Shown here: piece by piece, positions 7,933 through 18,045 of the stretch | Layout: each line of letters begins with the position of its first letter | How positions within the stretch are numbered: the first letter of the stretch is position 1 | NCBI GenBank assembly: GCA_963714795.1 | Contig: CAVQPS010000006.1 | Location: 310,001-374,000 of the forward strand | Direction: 5' to 3' | Source of the DNA: DATIXJ01 sp963714795 | GTDB taxonomy: Bacteria; Bacteroidota; Ignavibacteria; UBA10030; SZUA-254 | DNA: 64,000 nucleotides | Notes under the pieces: generated by a model | Told to the model about the DNA's origin: nothing | Database searches by the model: none | Seen by the model: the letters and a program-made list of their open reading frames with translations, nothing else | Program-made: the position numbers and the translations under genes

Positions 7933-8445
7933 ATGAAAAGAACCAGGTCAGAAAAGAATTCGACACTTGCATCGGATGATCCGATTGAAAAGCTGATGCA
8001 GGAGCATGGTTTGGAAATGGCATATTTATCGAACATGGGAAATGCCGTGCGTTCGATCGAGACCAATGGATTTTCTGTTGCGGCATTTGAGACGATTGCC
8101 GATTCGGTTCGCACAATCGGAAAAATCATTTTTTCACACAGCGAACGCGAAGAGCAGTACCTGTTTCCCATGATCGAAAATCACGTCGAAGGTCCGACCA
8201 ATATCATGCGGTCGGAACATCGCAAACTCTGGGAAACATACCGCAGTCTCATGCAGTCCGTGCAGGATGTCGAGGACGGGCGGCTGTCGAGTTTCTCTAC
8301 CCGTGATCTGCTGGAGATGACGAAATTCCTCATTGAATACCTGACGAATCATATTAACACAGAAAATACTGTTTTGTATACGATGGCGAAGCGGGTGCTG
8401 ACCACCGATGAGTATCAAAAACTCCGTATTGCCATTGCACATTAA
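7933..8445 (+). CDS. Hemerythrin-like (HHE) diiron protein
   Basis: A 170-residue cytoplasmic protein with the four-helix HHE pattern: EHGLEM near residue 25, HSEREEQYLFP near 77, RSEHRKLW near 97 and HINTENTVLY near 140. These His and Glu residues match the diiron ligands of hemerythrin-like proteins, which bind O2 or NO or sense and store iron. It is the first gene of a probable operon with a ferredoxin (49-base gap) and the two Nfn subunits. That context suggests protecting or sensing for the Fe-S flavoenzymes downstream, though a general O2/NO-stress role is equally possible. Confidence 0.85.
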   Translation: MKRTRSEKNSTLASDDPIEKLMQEHGLEMAYLSNMGNAVRSIETNGFSVAAFETIADSVRTIGKIIFSHSEREEQYLFPMIENHVEGPTNIMRSEHRKLWETYRSLMQSVQDVEDGRLSSFSTRDLLEMTKFLIEYLTNHINTENTVLYTMAKRVLTTDEYQKLRIAIAH

Positions 8446-8494
8446 AATTTACCAATCATCGATAGATCATTTCGTTCATTGAAAGGAATACCGT

Positions 8495-8740
8495 ATGACA
8501 CAAACTCCCAAGCCGCTTCCGGATAACGAACCCGGAAAATATTATGTCACCGATGCCTGTAACGGATGCGGACTCTGTTTCTCCGTTGCGCTCCAGAATT
8601 TTATGTACAGCAACGATGCATCGTACTATTACATTCTCGCACAGCCGGCGGATGAACGGGAAGATGCGGATATCCAGCGGGCGATTTCTGTCTGTCCGAT
8701 GGATTGCATCCAGGCAGATGGTCTGTTGGCAAAAAATTAG
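8495..8740 (+). CDS. Small [4Fe-4S] ferredoxin
   Basis: An 81-residue soluble ferredoxin with one cluster site, CNGCGLC near residues 22-28, and the partner Cys in SVCPMDC near residue 68. The region between is acidic, as usual for ferredoxins. The start is supported by GAAAGGA upstream. It sits between hemerythrin and NfnA, with a 34-base gap to the latter, so it is the likely electron partner of the Nfn transhydrogenase, PFOR or Kor encoded in the same window. Confidence 0.88.
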   Translation: MTQTPKPLPDNEPGKYYVTDACNGCGLCFSVALQNFMYSNDASYYYILAQPADEREDADIQRAISVCPMDCIQADGLLAKN

Positions 8741-8774
8741 CGCGTAAACCTATACAGCTCACGAAGGAGATTTT

Positions 8775-9623
8775 GTGCATACGATCATTGCAAAAGAAGT
8801 TCTTTCCCCGACGATTACGAGATATGAAATCGAAGCGCCATTTGTGGCGCGCAAACGGTTGCCGGGGAATTTCGTTATTATACGGCTCGAAGAAACAGGC
8901 GAGCGCATTCCGCTTACGATTGTCGGCAGCGATATCGCACGCGGAACAATTACACTCATCGTCCAGGCGATCGGCAAAACCACACGCGCGCTTGCGATGA
9001 AAAAAGTCGGCGACTCGATTACCGATGTTGCCGGTCCGCTGGGTACTCCGACTCCGATCGAATATCATGGCGCCGTAGCATGCGTCGGCGGCGGCGTCGG
9101 TACTGCAGAATTATATCCCATCAGCCAGGCGCTCCATACAGCGGGCAATACTATCCATACCATCATCGGCGCTCGCTCGAAAGATCTTATTGTTCTCGAA
9201 AAAGAAATGGGCGAGTTTTCAAAAGAAGTGTTCATTACAACCGATGACGGCTCGTACGGACGGAAAGGACTCGTGACGGATCAGCTTCGTGATCTTCTCG
9301 AATCACCGCTCGGAATCAGCGCTGTGTATGCCATCGGTCCGCTTCCGATGATGAAAGCGGTATCGAATCTTACAAAAAAATACGAAGTCAAAACGCTCGT
9401 GAGTCTGAATGCCATTATGGTCGACGGCACCGGCATGTGCGGCGGATGCCGTGTGACGGTGGATGGAAAAATGAAATTTGCCTGTGTCGATGGTCCGGAA
9501 TTCGACGGCCATCATGTCGATTTCGATGAACTGATCATGCGCAACCGAACATATGTCGATCTGGAAAAAATATCGAATGAGCGATGTCAGCATCATCAAG
9601 TTGAAGGAGGAAATGGACGATGA
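8775..9623 (+). CDS. nfnA: NADH-dependent ferredoxin:NADP+ oxidoreductase small subunit
   Basis: A 282-residue FAD/NAD-binding flavoprotein of the PyrK/sulfide dehydrogenase family. It starts with GTG after AAGGAG. Visible features are the flavin motif RIPLTIV near residue 49, an NAD-binding GGGVGTAE near 98 and the C-terminal [2Fe-2S] cysteines in TGMCGGCR with a later FACVDG. With NfnB it forms the bifurcating transhydrogenase that couples NADH plus reduced ferredoxin to NADPH. The stop overlaps the NfnB start by four bases. PyrK and SudB are close relatives; the adjacent GltD-like subunit makes NfnA the best call. Confidence 0.9.
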   Translation: MHTIIAKEVLSPTITRYEIEAPFVARKRLPGNFVIIRLEETGERIPLTIVGSDIARGTITLIVQAIGKTTRALAMKKVGDSITDVAGPLGTPTPIEYHGAVACVGGGVGTAELYPISQALHTAGNTIHTIIGARSKDLIVLEKEMGEFSKEVFITTDDGSYGRKGLVTDQLRDLLESPLGISAVYAIGPLPMMKAVSNLTKKYEVKTLVSLNAIMVDGTGMCGGCRVTVDGKMKFACVDGPEFDGHHVDFDELIMRNRTYVDLEKISNERCQHHQVEGGNGR

Positions 9624-11077
9624 ACAACGTTAACCCGATGAAGCCGTCTGAACGGATGAAATTACCGCGACAGGAATCGATCGAGCAGGATGCTGTCCAA
9701 CGATCCAGGAATTTTCTCGAAGTATCTCTCGGTCTTGATGAAGCGAGGGCAACGGTGGAAGCAAATCGTTGTCTTGAATGTAAGAATCCGGTTTGTATGG
9801 AAGGATGTCCGGTCAATATTGATATCCGTTCATTCATTCAGCTGGTGATGCAGAAAGATTACGCCGGGGCAGTGCAGAAAATCCGCGAAGCGAATTCCCT
9901 ACCCGCTATCTGCGGACGCGTCTGCCCCCAGGAATCTCAATGCGAGGCCGTTTGTACGATGGGAAAGAAACATCCTTCAGTGGCAATCGGAAAACTGGAG
10001 CGGTTCGTTGCCGATTATGAATCGGCTCACAATCTATTTACGCTTCCCATTGTGAAAGAACGCTTTGAGGAGAAAGTTGCCATCGTCGGTTCAGGACCTT
10101 CCGGTTTGACCTGTGCTGCGGAACTTGCAAAGATGGGATATGGCGTCACGTTGTTCGAAGCGCTTCATGCCGTCGGCGGAGTTCTTCGATACGGCATTCC
10201 TGAATTCCGTTTGCCGCGGACGATATTGGATCAGGAAGTCGAACGCATTAAATCTATCGGTGTCGAAATTTATACGAACTTTCTGGTCGGTCGAACGGCG
10301 ACAATCGACGAACTGTTCGATGAATGGAAATTCAGCGCTGTGTTTCTCGGAACCGGTGCCGGAACTCCGACATTCATGGGAATTCCCGGAGAAAATCTCA
10401 GCGGTTCGTATTCTGCAAATGAATTCCTCACACGAGTGAATTTGATGAAGGCATATAAATTTCCCGATTACGATACGCCTATCAGACTTGGTAAGCATGT
10501 CGCTGTCATCGGCGGCGGAAATACGGCGATGGATGCGGTACGCACGTCACGGCGGCTTGGAGCGGATAAGGCATATCTTATTTATCGCAGGTCTCGTGAA
10601 GAAATGCCCGCCCGCGTCGAAGAAGTTCATCATGCCGAGCAGGAGGGTATTGAATTTATGCTGCTGACAAACCCGATACGAATTATCGGCGATGCAAATA
10701 ATTGGGTGACCGGCATTGAATGTCAGAAAATGGAACTTGGCGAGCCGGATGAATCGGGACGACGCAAACCGGTACCGATCAAAGGTTCGGAGTTTGTACT
10801 CGAAGTTGAAACGGTCATCGAAGCAATCGGTCAGAAACCGAATCCGATCATTCAATCGACGACGCCCGGACTGGATGTCAGCAAACGCGGGACCGTCGTT
10901 ACGAATGAAGCAATGGGAACAAGCCGTGAAGGAATTTTTGCCGGCGGCGATCTTGCCCGCGGCGGTGCAACCGTTATCCTCGCTATGCGTGACGGAAAGA
11001 AAGCTGCTCAATCGATACACCAGTATATTACGAGCAAGCGGGAGAAAAAAGAAGAAGTAAAAATGGCTGTGGCGTGA
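9620..11077 (+). CDS. nfnB: NADH-dependent ferredoxin:NADP+ oxidoreductase large subunit
   Basis: A 485-residue GltD-family flavoprotein. The N-terminal domain carries cysteines for two [4Fe-4S] clusters (CLECKNPVCMEGCP at residues 51-64 and CGRVCPQESQCEAVC near 94-108), then FAD binding (GSGPSGL near 158) and NADPH binding (GGGNTAMDA near 297). It ends with GGDLARGGATVILAMRDGKKAA. Glutamate synthase small subunits look similar, but there is no large GltB nearby and NfnA precedes it with an ATGA overlap, so Nfn is preferred. It is the last gene of the hemerythrin operon and is followed by a strong terminator. Confidence 0.9.
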   Translation: MNNVNPMKPSERMKLPRQESIEQDAVQRSRNFLEVSLGLDEARATVEANRCLECKNPVCMEGCPVNIDIRSFIQLVMQKDYAGAVQKIREANSLPAICGRVCPQESQCEAVCTMGKKHPSVAIGKLERFVADYESAHNLFTLPIVKERFEEKVAIVGSGPSGLTCAAELAKMGYGVTLFEALHAVGGVLRYGIPEFRLPRTILDQEVERIKSIGVEIYTNFLVGRTATIDELFDEWKFSAVFLGTGAGTPTFMGIPGENLSGSYSANEFLTRVNLMKAYKFPDYDTPIRLGKHVAVIGGGNTAMDAVRTSRRLGADKAYLIYRRSREEMPARVEEVHHAEQEGIEFMLLTNPIRIIGDANNWVTGIECQKMELGEPDESGRRKPVPIKGSEFVLEVETVIEAIGQKPNPIIQSTTPGLDVSKRGTVVTNEAMGTSREGIFAGGDLARGGATVILAMRDGKKAAQSIHQYITSKREKKEEVKMAVA

Positions 11078-11101
11078 TTTGAATCGATTGGGGTATTTTA
11101 C

Positions 11102-11134
11102 AAGCAGGACAGAAAAAACTGTCCTGCTTTTTTT
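11102..11134 (+). terminator. Rho-independent terminator after nfnB
   Basis: AAGCAGGACAG (11102-11112), six A, then CTGTCCTGCTT (11119-11129) form a perfect 11-base stem followed by a T-tract to 11134. It lies between nfnB and the convergent minus-strand Fe-S membrane protein gene. Confidence 0.92.
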
Positions 11135-11194
11135 ATGTCTTCTTTGAACCAGATGATTCCGGAAAATATTTTGAACGATAGAGTGTCGGATCTT

Positions 11195-12427
11195 CTAATC
11201 GTTCGGTCCGTATTCCGGAACATGTCCGTGATTATGCTGATAGAGCGGAGAATCGACTCGCTGGAAACGCAGGAGGTACTCGTCATTTGTCATCGAATTT
11301 TTCCAGTGGGAAGTCAAAATTCCAAGACCGGTAATCGCAACGAACACACCGACCACTAACACTCCGAATATCCAATTGGGAACTTTGGTTGATGTTACCG
11401 ATGTCCGAACGTCAAGTGTATCTTTGACCGGACAGGCGGCAACACACGAGAGACAATTCGTACATTCGTCGCTCCAAACCCGCGTCGCTTTGTGAACGGC
11501 GATATTTGCCGGGCACGCCTTCGTACACAGTTCGCAGTCGATACAGGTCGTTTTGTTTCGTGTAATCTTAAGAGGACTGAGCCAGCTCAGCATACCAAGT
11601 AAAGCTCCGTACGGACAAAGAAATCTGCACCAAAAATTCTTGACAAATACTGAAAGCACCATCAGGATAATAATTGTCCAGACGGCAAACAACGAAATGT
11701 TGGCAAAGAACAGGTACATCTTCACATCCGCCATTTTGTTGTACGGACTGTAGATGAACGATTCCAACGACGGTATGTCCATTTGTATGACAGAATACGA
11801 GAAAAACAGCAGGAGAAGATATTTCAATGATCGAAGAGGATAATCGAGCCACCGCGGCAGTGTAAAATTTCGTTTGAATAATTTTTTTCCAAGCAGGTGA
11901 AGTGATTCACTGAGCGTTCCGACCGGACACATCCAACTGCAGAATGCTTTCTTCAGCAATAATCCGATTGCACAGATCGCAATAAAGATAAAAAGTCCGG
12001 ATGGATGGACGGAGTTTATCGTCCCGGTTTGCAGCCAGTATGAAAGGCTGATGAGGGAACTGATCGGAAGGAATCCTTCAGCGCCGGGCGGCCGTGGAAC
12101 GAACATCGATTGACCACCGGATGTTCCCCATCGGACAAACATCGCGAATTCGATTCCGATCCAGATGCAAAGGAGAACGAAAGCAAACTGAACCGACGAG
12201 CGAAGAAATTGAGAATCTTCTCTGAGACGAAGCAGAAGACGGCGGTGCCATCGAAGTTCCGAACGGAACATCGGTTTTTGTCGCCGGAGCTCTGGCGGAA
12301 TTTTTTTGATTGTCGGATGAGGATTGTTCGTTGTTTGCATAAGGTCTTGATTCGTTTTATAGGCTGACATTTGAATATTCTCGTTTTGTCGTTGAAGTAT
12401 GTTGTTGCTGATCTGTTCGTCGTTCAT
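11195..12427 (-). CDS. NapH/NosR-like polyferredoxin membrane protein
   Basis: A 410-residue integral membrane Fe-S protein. After a charged N-terminal stretch of about 75 residues come five or so membrane helices (about 78-98, 145-165, 205-225, 245-270, 355-375). CxxxCP-type motifs FCSWMCPVG and WCRFLCPYG mark the family. A ferredoxin domain follows with CIDCELCTKACP and CTNCLSCVAACP near residues 295-340. NapH and NosR-like proteins pass quinol electrons to periplasmic or cytoplasmic partners; others help assemble oxidases (CcoG). The start overlaps the Rrf2 regulator stop by four bases, so the two genes are co-transcribed and this one is a likely target of that regulator. The electron acceptor is unknown. 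Confidence 0.82.
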   Translation of the reverse strand: MNDEQISNNILQRQNENIQMSAYKTNQDLMQTTNNPHPTIKKIPPELRRQKPMFRSELRWHRRLLLRLREDSQFLRSSVQFAFVLLCIWIGIEFAMFVRWGTSGGQSMFVPRPPGAEGFLPISSLISLSYWLQTGTINSVHPSGLFIFIAICAIGLLLKKAFCSWMCPVGTLSESLHLLGKKLFKRNFTLPRWLDYPLRSLKYLLLLFFSYSVIQMDIPSLESFIYSPYNKMADVKMYLFFANISLFAVWTIIILMVLSVFVKNFWCRFLCPYGALLGMLSWLSPLKITRNKTTCIDCELCTKACPANIAVHKATRVWSDECTNCLSCVAACPVKDTLDVRTSVTSTKVPNWIFGVLVVGVFVAITGLGILTSHWKNSMTNDEYLLRFQRVDSPLYQHNHGHVPEYGPND

Positions 12428-12861
12428 TTTGCAATCTTATATTGTGGCTTTTTGGTATTTTTGACCATCGATGCAATGTTCTGTTTCATAAGAAGAGAAC
12501 GTGTTGAAGCTCTTAACGTTTCCCACTGATGATGCATTCCGCATGGGTGCGTGCCTGAACAATCCGGAAAACCGAGTACACAGGTCGTTAAAAATTTAAC
12601 ACCGTCGACTGCCTCAACGACCTGGTATAAGGATATTTTTTCTGCGGGTGCGCTGAGAGCAAACCCGCCGGTTGGTCCTTTCAGGGATGTGACCAATCCT
12701 TTATGTGTCAGGCGCTGAAGTATTTTCGAAACAAAATGATAGGGGAGGGTTAATTTTTTTGTCAGCTCTTTCATGGGGACGACGGTTCCCTGTGGTTTCA
12801 GAGCGAGGTAGAGCATCGCCTGAATTGCATAATCGCACTGTTTGCTGAAGAGAACGCTCAT
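12424..12861 (-). CDS. Rrf2 family Fe-S regulator, NsrR/IscR-like
   Basis: A 145-residue DNA-binding protein with the Rrf2 winged helix (FSKQCDYAIQAMLYLA, LPYHFVSKILQRL, GLVTSLKGPTGGFAL). Three cysteines near residues 92-105 (CVLGFPDC then CGMHHQW) with spacing CX6CX5C fit the [Fe-S]-binding loop of NsrR and IscR. NsrR responds to nitric oxide, IscR to Fe-S status; the sequence does not decide between them. It overlaps the NapH/NosR-like gene and has an operator-like dyad upstream at 12922-12949, so autoregulation of this two-gene operon is likely. Confidence 0.88.
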   Translation of the reverse strand: MSVLFSKQCDYAIQAMLYLALKPQGTVVPMKELTKKLTLPYHFVSKILQRLTHKGLVTSLKGPTGGFALSAPAEKISLYQVVEAVDGVKFLTTCVLGFPDCSGTHPCGMHHQWETLRASTRSLLMKQNIASMVKNTKKPQYKIAK

Positions 12862-12921
12862 ATTATTATCCTTTGGGTCATTTCTGTAATGTATTGCAAG
12901 AAGCGTTCCAATATGGGCACT

Positions 12922-12949
12922 TAATTTCAGACTATTTTATCCGAAATTA
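12922..12949 (-). promoter_or_regulatory. Operator-like dyad upstream of the Rrf2 regulator
   Basis: TAATTTCAGA (12922-12931), eight bases, then TCCGAAATTA (12940-12949): nine of ten positions are complementary. It lies about 60 bases before the regulator start. AT-rich dyads of about this size are the usual binding sites of Rrf2 regulators. Confidence 0.55.
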
Positions 12950-13051
12950 TTCAAAAAGGAGGAATCTGTTATCAATTTTGAATCCATAGAGGTGTTCCGG
13001 TATCAAGAATGAAAAGAGCAAGAGATGAAAATTATCGTGGTGGGTTATTTT

Positions 13052-13200
13052 ACAAAATCCCGTCTTTCCGAAATGTCCCAAAGGGATCCCTTCGGGAATC
13101 CTGTTCGGAATCTGAACGGAGCAAGCTGGAAACAGATGCTGAATAATCCCGCTCATCGAGCGGGACAGCAAAACGTTGGGGCGGGATTGGTAACTACCTC
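13052..13200. repeat. Mosaic palindromic dispersed repeat, copy 1
   Basis: This noncoding stretch shares with 28415-28560 the order ACAAAA.CC.CGTCTTTCCGAAA, then TTCGGAATCTGAAC, then AGCAAGCT, GGAA and TGCTGAA. Copy 1 has an extra palindrome around GGGATCC (13071-13097) and a hairpin TCCCGCTCATCGAGCGGGA (13147-13165). It lies just downstream of the DHOD-like gene, as copy 2 lies downstream of osmC. Confidence 0.7.
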
Positions 13201-13223
13201 ACCAGACAGAATTTTAGCTGATG

Positions 13224-14237
13224 TTAAGCCGCTCCGGGAGGAAGTTGTTCTTTATAGGTATTGAGTGCCTTCATATAATTTGCACGCTCGAAAGCCGACG
13301 GATCGGCGACCGAACGTTGACTCATACTTCCCTTCATCTGCTGCACGGAAAGATATTCATGCTCGATCATCCACGATTCGATCGAGTGGAGGACTTCCGT
13401 AATGTGGTTCGGACCATGCTGCAACAGAGCGGAACACATCATCGTGACGTCGGCTCCTGCCATAAGAAGTTTCAGGACATCTTCATGCGTATGTATTCCA
13501 CCGGTAGCGGCAAGATTTGACCGTACCCGTCCGTGAAGAATGGCAATCCACCGGAGCGGCAGCCGCATCGCCTGCGGTGTGCTCAGAATAATGTTCGGTC
13601 GGACTTCGAGTCCATCGATGTCGATATCGGGTTGATAAAACCGGTTGAATAAGACGAGACCATCCGCTCCGGCATTTTCCAGCCGGCGTGCCATGTTCGA
13701 TAATGCGCTGAAAAATGGTGAGAGTTTCACCGCAATGGGGATGGCAACCGTTCGTTTCACGGCATCGACCACTTCCAGATACCGGTCTTCAACATCCGAT
13801 CCGGAAAGTACGGGATCGGTCGGAATGTAATAGATATTCAATTCGATTGCATCGGCACCGGCCTCTTCCAATTTCTTCGCATAACTGATCCATCCTCCGA
13901 CGGAAATACCGTTCAGACTTGCGATAACCGGAATCTCGAGAGAATGTTTTGCACGATGAAGCAATTCAATATATTCTTCCGGACCGAGATTATACTGGTG
14001 AATATCAGGAAAATACGTGAGCGCCTCGGCAAAACTTTCGGTTCCGTACGAAAGGTAGTGGAATAATTCCGACGTTTCATGAGCAATCTGTTCTTCAAAT
14101 AACGAGTACATGACGATTGCGGATGCACCGGCATCTTCCAATCGTTTCATGCTATCCAGTGTCCGCGAAAACGGTCCGGCTGACGGGACGATGGGATTTT
14201 TGAGTTTCAGTCCGAGGTAATGTGTCGAGAGATCCAT
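13224..14237 (-). CDS. Dihydroorotate dehydrogenase-like flavoprotein
   Basis: A 337-residue TIM-barrel flavoprotein of the dihydroorotate dehydrogenase superfamily ([35 protein letters not shown] near residue 108, AIELNIY near 132, AVKLSPFF near 172, [20 protein letters not shown] near 261). It is 14 bases downstream of the PFOR gene and in the same operon, and has no good ribosome-binding site of its own, so translation may depend on nifJ. This pairing with PFOR, away from other pyrimidine genes, suggests a redox role beside PFOR rather than pyrimidine synthesis. The substrate cannot be assigned. Confidence 0.85.
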   Translation of the reverse strand: MDLSTHYLGLKLKNPIVPSAGPFSRTLDSMKRLEDAGASAIVMYSLFEEQIAHETSELFHYLSYGTESFAEALTYFPDIHQYNLGPEEYIELLHRAKHSLEIPVIASLNGISVGGWISYAKKLEEAGADAIELNIYYIPTDPVLSGSDVEDRYLEVVDAVKRTVAIPIAVKLSPFFSALSNMARRLENAGADGLVLFNRFYQPDIDIDGLEVRPNIILSTPQAMRLPLRWIAILHGRVRSNLAATGGIHTHEDVLKLLMAGADVTMMCSALLQHGPNHITEVLHSIESWMIEHEYLSVQQMKGSMSQRSVADPSAFERANYMKALNTYKEQLPPGAA

Positions 14238-14251
14238 ACTTTTTTTTGAAA

Positions 14252-17200
14252 TTAATGTGTTGTTGTTGAGGTTTTTTGTCCTTCGTCCGGGCTTTGAGCA
14301 AGATATTCATATAACTTCCATCGCACATTCACATCTTCCTGTGCAAGTTTCCCGAGAAATTTTGCACGCTCGGGATTACTCTTTTCGAGCATCTTAAACC
14401 GCGTTTCAAGCGACGTAAAATCGTGCAGGGGAAGTTTCGGCGCTTTCGAATCAAGCTTAAACGGATTCTCGCCTGCAGCTTTGAGTGCCGGATTATACCG
14501 GAAAAGATTCCAATATCCCGTTTCGACGGCAACCTTTTGATTGTTCATACCTTTTGCCATATCGATGCCGTGAGCAATGCAATGGCTGTATGCAATAATG
14601 ATTGAAGGACCGTCATATGCTTCCGCTTCGATAAACGCGCGAATAGTGTGCATGTCATTGGCACCCATTGCAACTTTGGCGACATAAACATTTCCGTATG
14701 TCATTGCCAGCATTGCCAGATCTTTTTTCGCGTTCGGCTTGCCGGATGCGGCAAACTTTGCGATAGCAGACCGGGGCGTAGACTTTGACATCTGGCCGCC
14801 GGTATTCGAATAGACTTCCGTATCGAGCACGAGAATATTCACATTCCGGCCCGATGAAAGTACGTGATCGAGTCCGCCATAACCGATATCGTATGCCCAC
14901 CCGTCGCCGCCGATAATCCAGATACTTTTCTTGACAAGATTATCGGCAAGAGTTAGTAAATTTTGAGCTTCGGGTGATTTGATTTCGTTCAATAATTTCT
15001 TAAGAGCGGCAATGCGTTCCCGTTGTGAATAAATACCTGCTTCGTCGGATTGATTGGCGTTGAGAATTTCGGTTGCAAGTGTTTCGCCGATTTGTAGTGC
15101 AAGCAGTTGAACGAGTTCCCGTGCCATTTCCGTATGTTTATCGACGGTGAGCCGCATGCCGAGCCCGAATTCCGCATTGTCTTCGAACAACGAATTCGAC
15201 CACGCAGGTCCCCGTCCGGCGGAATCTTTTGTCCAGGGCGTCGTCGGAAGATTGCCGCCATAAATCGATGAGCAACCGGTTGCATTTGCGACGATCATCC
15301 TGTCGCCGAACAATTGCGTTGCAAGTTTCAGGTACGGAGTTTCTCCGCAGCCTGAACACGCGCCGGAATATTCAAACAGCGGTTGAAGAAGTTGCGATCC
15401 TTTGACGTTATCCATTTTTACAGTCCGGCGGTCAATTTCCGGAATGTTGAGGAAGAAATCCCAATTGGCCTTTTGAATTTCGCGTAACGGTGCCTGCGGC
15501 TGCATGTTGATAGCTTTTGTTTTTACTTCCGACTTACTCTTCGCCGGACAAACTTCGACACAGAGCCCGCATCCCGTACAGTCTTCCGGTGCAACCTGAA
15601 TCGTATATTTCATCCCTTTGTATTCCGAACCTTTATACTCCATTGTTTTGAATGCTACCGGAGCGCCGGAAAGTTCTTTCTGATCAAAAACTTTAATCCG
15701 GATTGTTGCGTGAGGACAAACGAGCGCGCATTTATTGCACTGAATACAAATTTCCGGAATCCATTCCGGTATCTCAAGCGCAATATTTCGTTTTTCCCAT
15801 GCCGCAGTTCCTGTCGGATAGGTTCCGTCGATCGGCATTTTGCTCACCGGAAGTAAATCGCCTGATCCTGCCATGATCATTGCCGTAACATCTTTGACGA
15901 ATTGCGGCGCTTTATCGGAAACGACCGGAGGCATCTCGATTGTGCTTGTGACTGAAGACGGTACCGTCACCTGGAACAGGTTTGCCAGGGTTTGATCGAC
16001 TGCTGCAAAATTCTGCTGAACAATCTGGTCGCCCTTTTTTCCGTACGTTTTCTTAATGGAATTTTTGATCGCCTGGATTGCAACTTCGCGGGGAAGAACA
16101 CCGGAAATTGCAAAGAAGCAAGTCTGCATGATGGTGTTGACGCGCGCGCCCATGCCGGTTTGTTGTGCGACTTTATATCCGTCGATCACATAAAACTTTA
16201 TCTTCTTTTCTATGATCTGTTCCTGAACGAGACGCGGAAGTTTGCTCCACACTTCTTCGGGACCATATAAACTATTCAGCAAAAATGTCGCTCCGGGAAC
16301 GGCATTTTTCAGAACATCGAATTTTTCAAGGAAGAACCATTGATGGCACGCAATAAAATTTGCCCGGTCGATCAAATAGGAAGAATGAATCGGTCTTGGC
16401 CCGAACCGCAAATGCGAAATTGTTGTTGATCCCGATTTTTTTGAATCGTAAACGAAATATCCCTGTGCAAAAAAATCCGTGTCTTCACCGATAATCTTGA
16501 TGGAATTCTTATTTGCACCCACCGTTCCATCTGCTCCGAGTCCGTAAAATAAGGCACGGACAACATCGTCCCGTTCGGTTGTGAATGAGGCATTGTAGGA
16601 GAGACTTGTGTGTGTGACATCGTCGTTGATGCCGATGGTAAAATGATTCTTCGGTTCCGGCTTTTTTATCTCTTCGAAAATGCCATTCACCATGGCGGGC
16701 GTGAATTCTTTCGATGAAAGCCCGTACCTGCCGCCGATGATTTTTGGAAACGACTTGAGTGGAAATTTTCCGGAGGAAAAAGATTCGGCAAGCGCAGTGA
16801 CCACGTCCATATACAAAGGTTCACCGGAAGCCCCGGGCTCTTTCGTTCTGTCGAGAACCGTAATTTTTTTCACTGTCTTCGGCAGTGCATCGACGAAAAG
16901 GGAAGAAGCAAAGGGTCGAAACAGTCTTACTTTCAACACACCGACATTTGCGCCGCGCGCATTGAGAAATTCTACCGTCTCTTCAACTGCTTCCGCTCCC
17001 GAGCCCATGATGATGATGACATGTTCGGCAGTCGGAGATCCGGCATACTCATATAGTTTATACTGACGGCCGACGATTCCCGCGAATTTGTCCATTGTCC
17101 GCTGAACAATTTCCGGACATTGCTGGTAAAACGAATTGACTGTTTCACGCCCCTGGAAATATACGTCGGGGTTTTGCGCCGACCCGCGCATGACAGGATG

Positions 17201-17881
17201 CTCGGGAGAAAGTGCACGTGTGCGATGAGCGAAGATCATTTCATCAGATATCATCGATCGCATATCGCCTTCGGTGAGTTGCTCGATTTTCATGACTTCA
17301 TGTGACGTGCGGAAACCATCGAAGAAATGAAGGAACGGCACTCGGGATTCCAACGTTGCCGCCTGAGCGATAAGGGCAAAATCCATAACTTCCTGTACCG
17401 AATTTGACGAGAGCATGGCAAAGCCGGTTCCGCGGACAGCCATCACATCGCTATGGTCTCCGAAAATGGAAAGCGCTTGCGTTGCGAGTGAACGTGCAGA
17501 AACATGAAATACCGTCGATGTCAATTCACCGGCGATTTTAAACATGTTCGGGATCATCAACAACAATCCCTGAGAAGCGGTAAATGTCGTTGAAAGTGCG
17601 CCGGTCTGTAACGCGCCATGAACTGCTCCGGCAGCGCCGCCTTCACTTTGCATTTCAGTAACAGAAGGAACGGTGCCCCAGAGATTCTTTCTTCCCTGCG
17701 CTGACCATTCGTCTGCCCATTCTCCCATATTGGAAGATGGTGTGATGGGATAAATCGCTATGACCTCATTCAATTTATGGGCAACATACGCCGCCGCTTC
17801 ATTGCCATCAATCGTTACTTTTTTTCGTACAGTCTGGGTTTTCAATGAGTTTGATTTTGTTGTTTCATCGCCTTCACGCAT
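14252..17881 (-). CDS. nifJ: Pyruvate:ferredoxin (flavodoxin) oxidoreductase
   Basis: A 1209-residue single-chain PFOR, the normal length. It converts pyruvate, CoA and oxidised ferredoxin to acetyl-CoA, CO2 and reduced ferredoxin, or the reverse. Domains in order: pyrimidine-binding domain I with [14 protein letters not shown] near residue 40; domain II; the gamma-like domain; two [4Fe-4S] motifs ([12 protein letters not shown] and [12 protein letters not shown], about residues 695-770); and the TPP domain with [11 protein letters not shown] and [13 protein letters not shown]. All cluster cysteines are present. It heads a two-gene operon with the DHOD-like gene. Ferredoxin and Nfn in this window can take up the electrons. 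Confidence 0.97.
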   Translation of the reverse strand: MREGDETTKSNSLKTQTVRKKVTIDGNEAAAYVAHKLNEVIAIYPITPSSNMGEWADEWSAQGRKNLWGTVPSVTEMQSEGGAAGAVHGALQTGALSTTFTASQGLLLMIPNMFKIAGELTSTVFHVSARSLATQALSIFGDHSDVMAVRGTGFAMLSSNSVQEVMDFALIAQAATLESRVPFLHFFDGFRTSHEVMKIEQLTEGDMRSMISDEMIFAHRTRALSPEHPVMRGSAQNPDVYFQGRETVNSFYQQCPEIVQRTMDKFAGIVGRQYKLYEYAGSPTAEHVIIIMGSGAEAVEETVEFLNARGANVGVLKVRLFRPFASSLFVDALPKTVKKITVLDRTKEPGASGEPLYMDVVTALAESFSSGKFPLKSFPKIIGGRYGLSSKEFTPAMVNGIFEEIKKPEPKNHFTIGINDDVTHTSLSYNASFTTERDDVVRALFYGLGADGTVGANKNSIKIIGEDTDFFAQGYFVYDSKKSGSTTISHLRFGPRPIHSSYLIDRANFIACHQWFFLEKFDVLKNAVPGATFLLNSLYGPEEVWSKLPRLVQEQIIEKKIKFYVIDGYKVAQQTGMGARVNTIMQTCFFAISGVLPREVAIQAIKNSIKKTYGKKGDQIVQQNFAAVDQTLANLFQVTVPSSVTSTIEMPPVVSDKAPQFVKDVTAMIMAGSGDLLPVSKMPIDGTYPTGTAAWEKRNIALEIPEWIPEICIQCNKCALVCPHATIRIKVFDQKELSGAPVAFKTMEYKGSEYKGMKYTIQVAPEDCTGCGLCVEVCPAKSKSEVKTKAINMQPQAPLREIQKANWDFFLNIPEIDRRTVKMDNVKGSQLLQPLFEYSGACSGCGETPYLKLATQLFGDRMIVANATGCSSIYGGNLPTTPWTKDSAGRGPAWSNSLFEDNAEFGLGMRLTVDKHTEMARELVQLLALQIGETLATEILNANQSDEAGIYSQRERIAALKKLLNEIKSPEAQNLLTLADNLVKKSIWIIGGDGWAYDIGYGGLDHVLSSGRNVNILVLDTEVYSNTGGQMSKSTPRSAIAKFAASGKPNAKKDLAMLAMTYGNVYVAKVAMGANDMHTIRAFIEAEAYDGPSIIIAYSHCIAHGIDMAKGMNNQKVAVETGYWNLFRYNPALKAAGENPFKLDSKAPKLPLHDFTSLETRFKMLEKSNPERAKFLGKLAQEDVNVRWKLYEYLAQSPDEGQKTSTTTH

Positions 17882-17945
17882 TCAAAAAGACCTTTCAAGT
17901 TAAATCAGAGGATTAAAATCAATATCACATAGTGGGGGTACAAGA

Positions 17946-17985
17946 ATCATTCCATTTTTTTCCTTCAATACAAGCTTGGAATGAT
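17946..17985 (-). terminator. Inverted repeat downstream of archaemetzincin gene
   Basis: ATCATTCCA (17946-17954) and TGGAATGAT (17977-17985) form a perfect nine-base stem in the gap between the archaemetzincin stop and the nifJ start. No clear U-tract follows on the minus strand, so it may be a weak terminator or an operator for nifJ. Confidence 0.35.
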
Positions 17986-18045
17986 AATAATTATGAGAAA
18001 TTTATCCGGAAGTTATCAGAAATGCGAGCATATTTCGATGTTTTC

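Noticed and set aside
8775..11077. Calling the two flavoproteins PyrK and GltD
   Set aside because: No pyrD or gltB partner is next to them, and the two-gene overlap is the NfnAB arrangement. The DHOD-like gene at 13224-14237 is on the other strand in the PFOR operon.
12922..12949. Reading the Rrf2 dyad as an FNR box
   Set aside because: It lacks TTGAT-N4-ATCAA; its longer AT-rich arms fit an Rrf2-type operator better.
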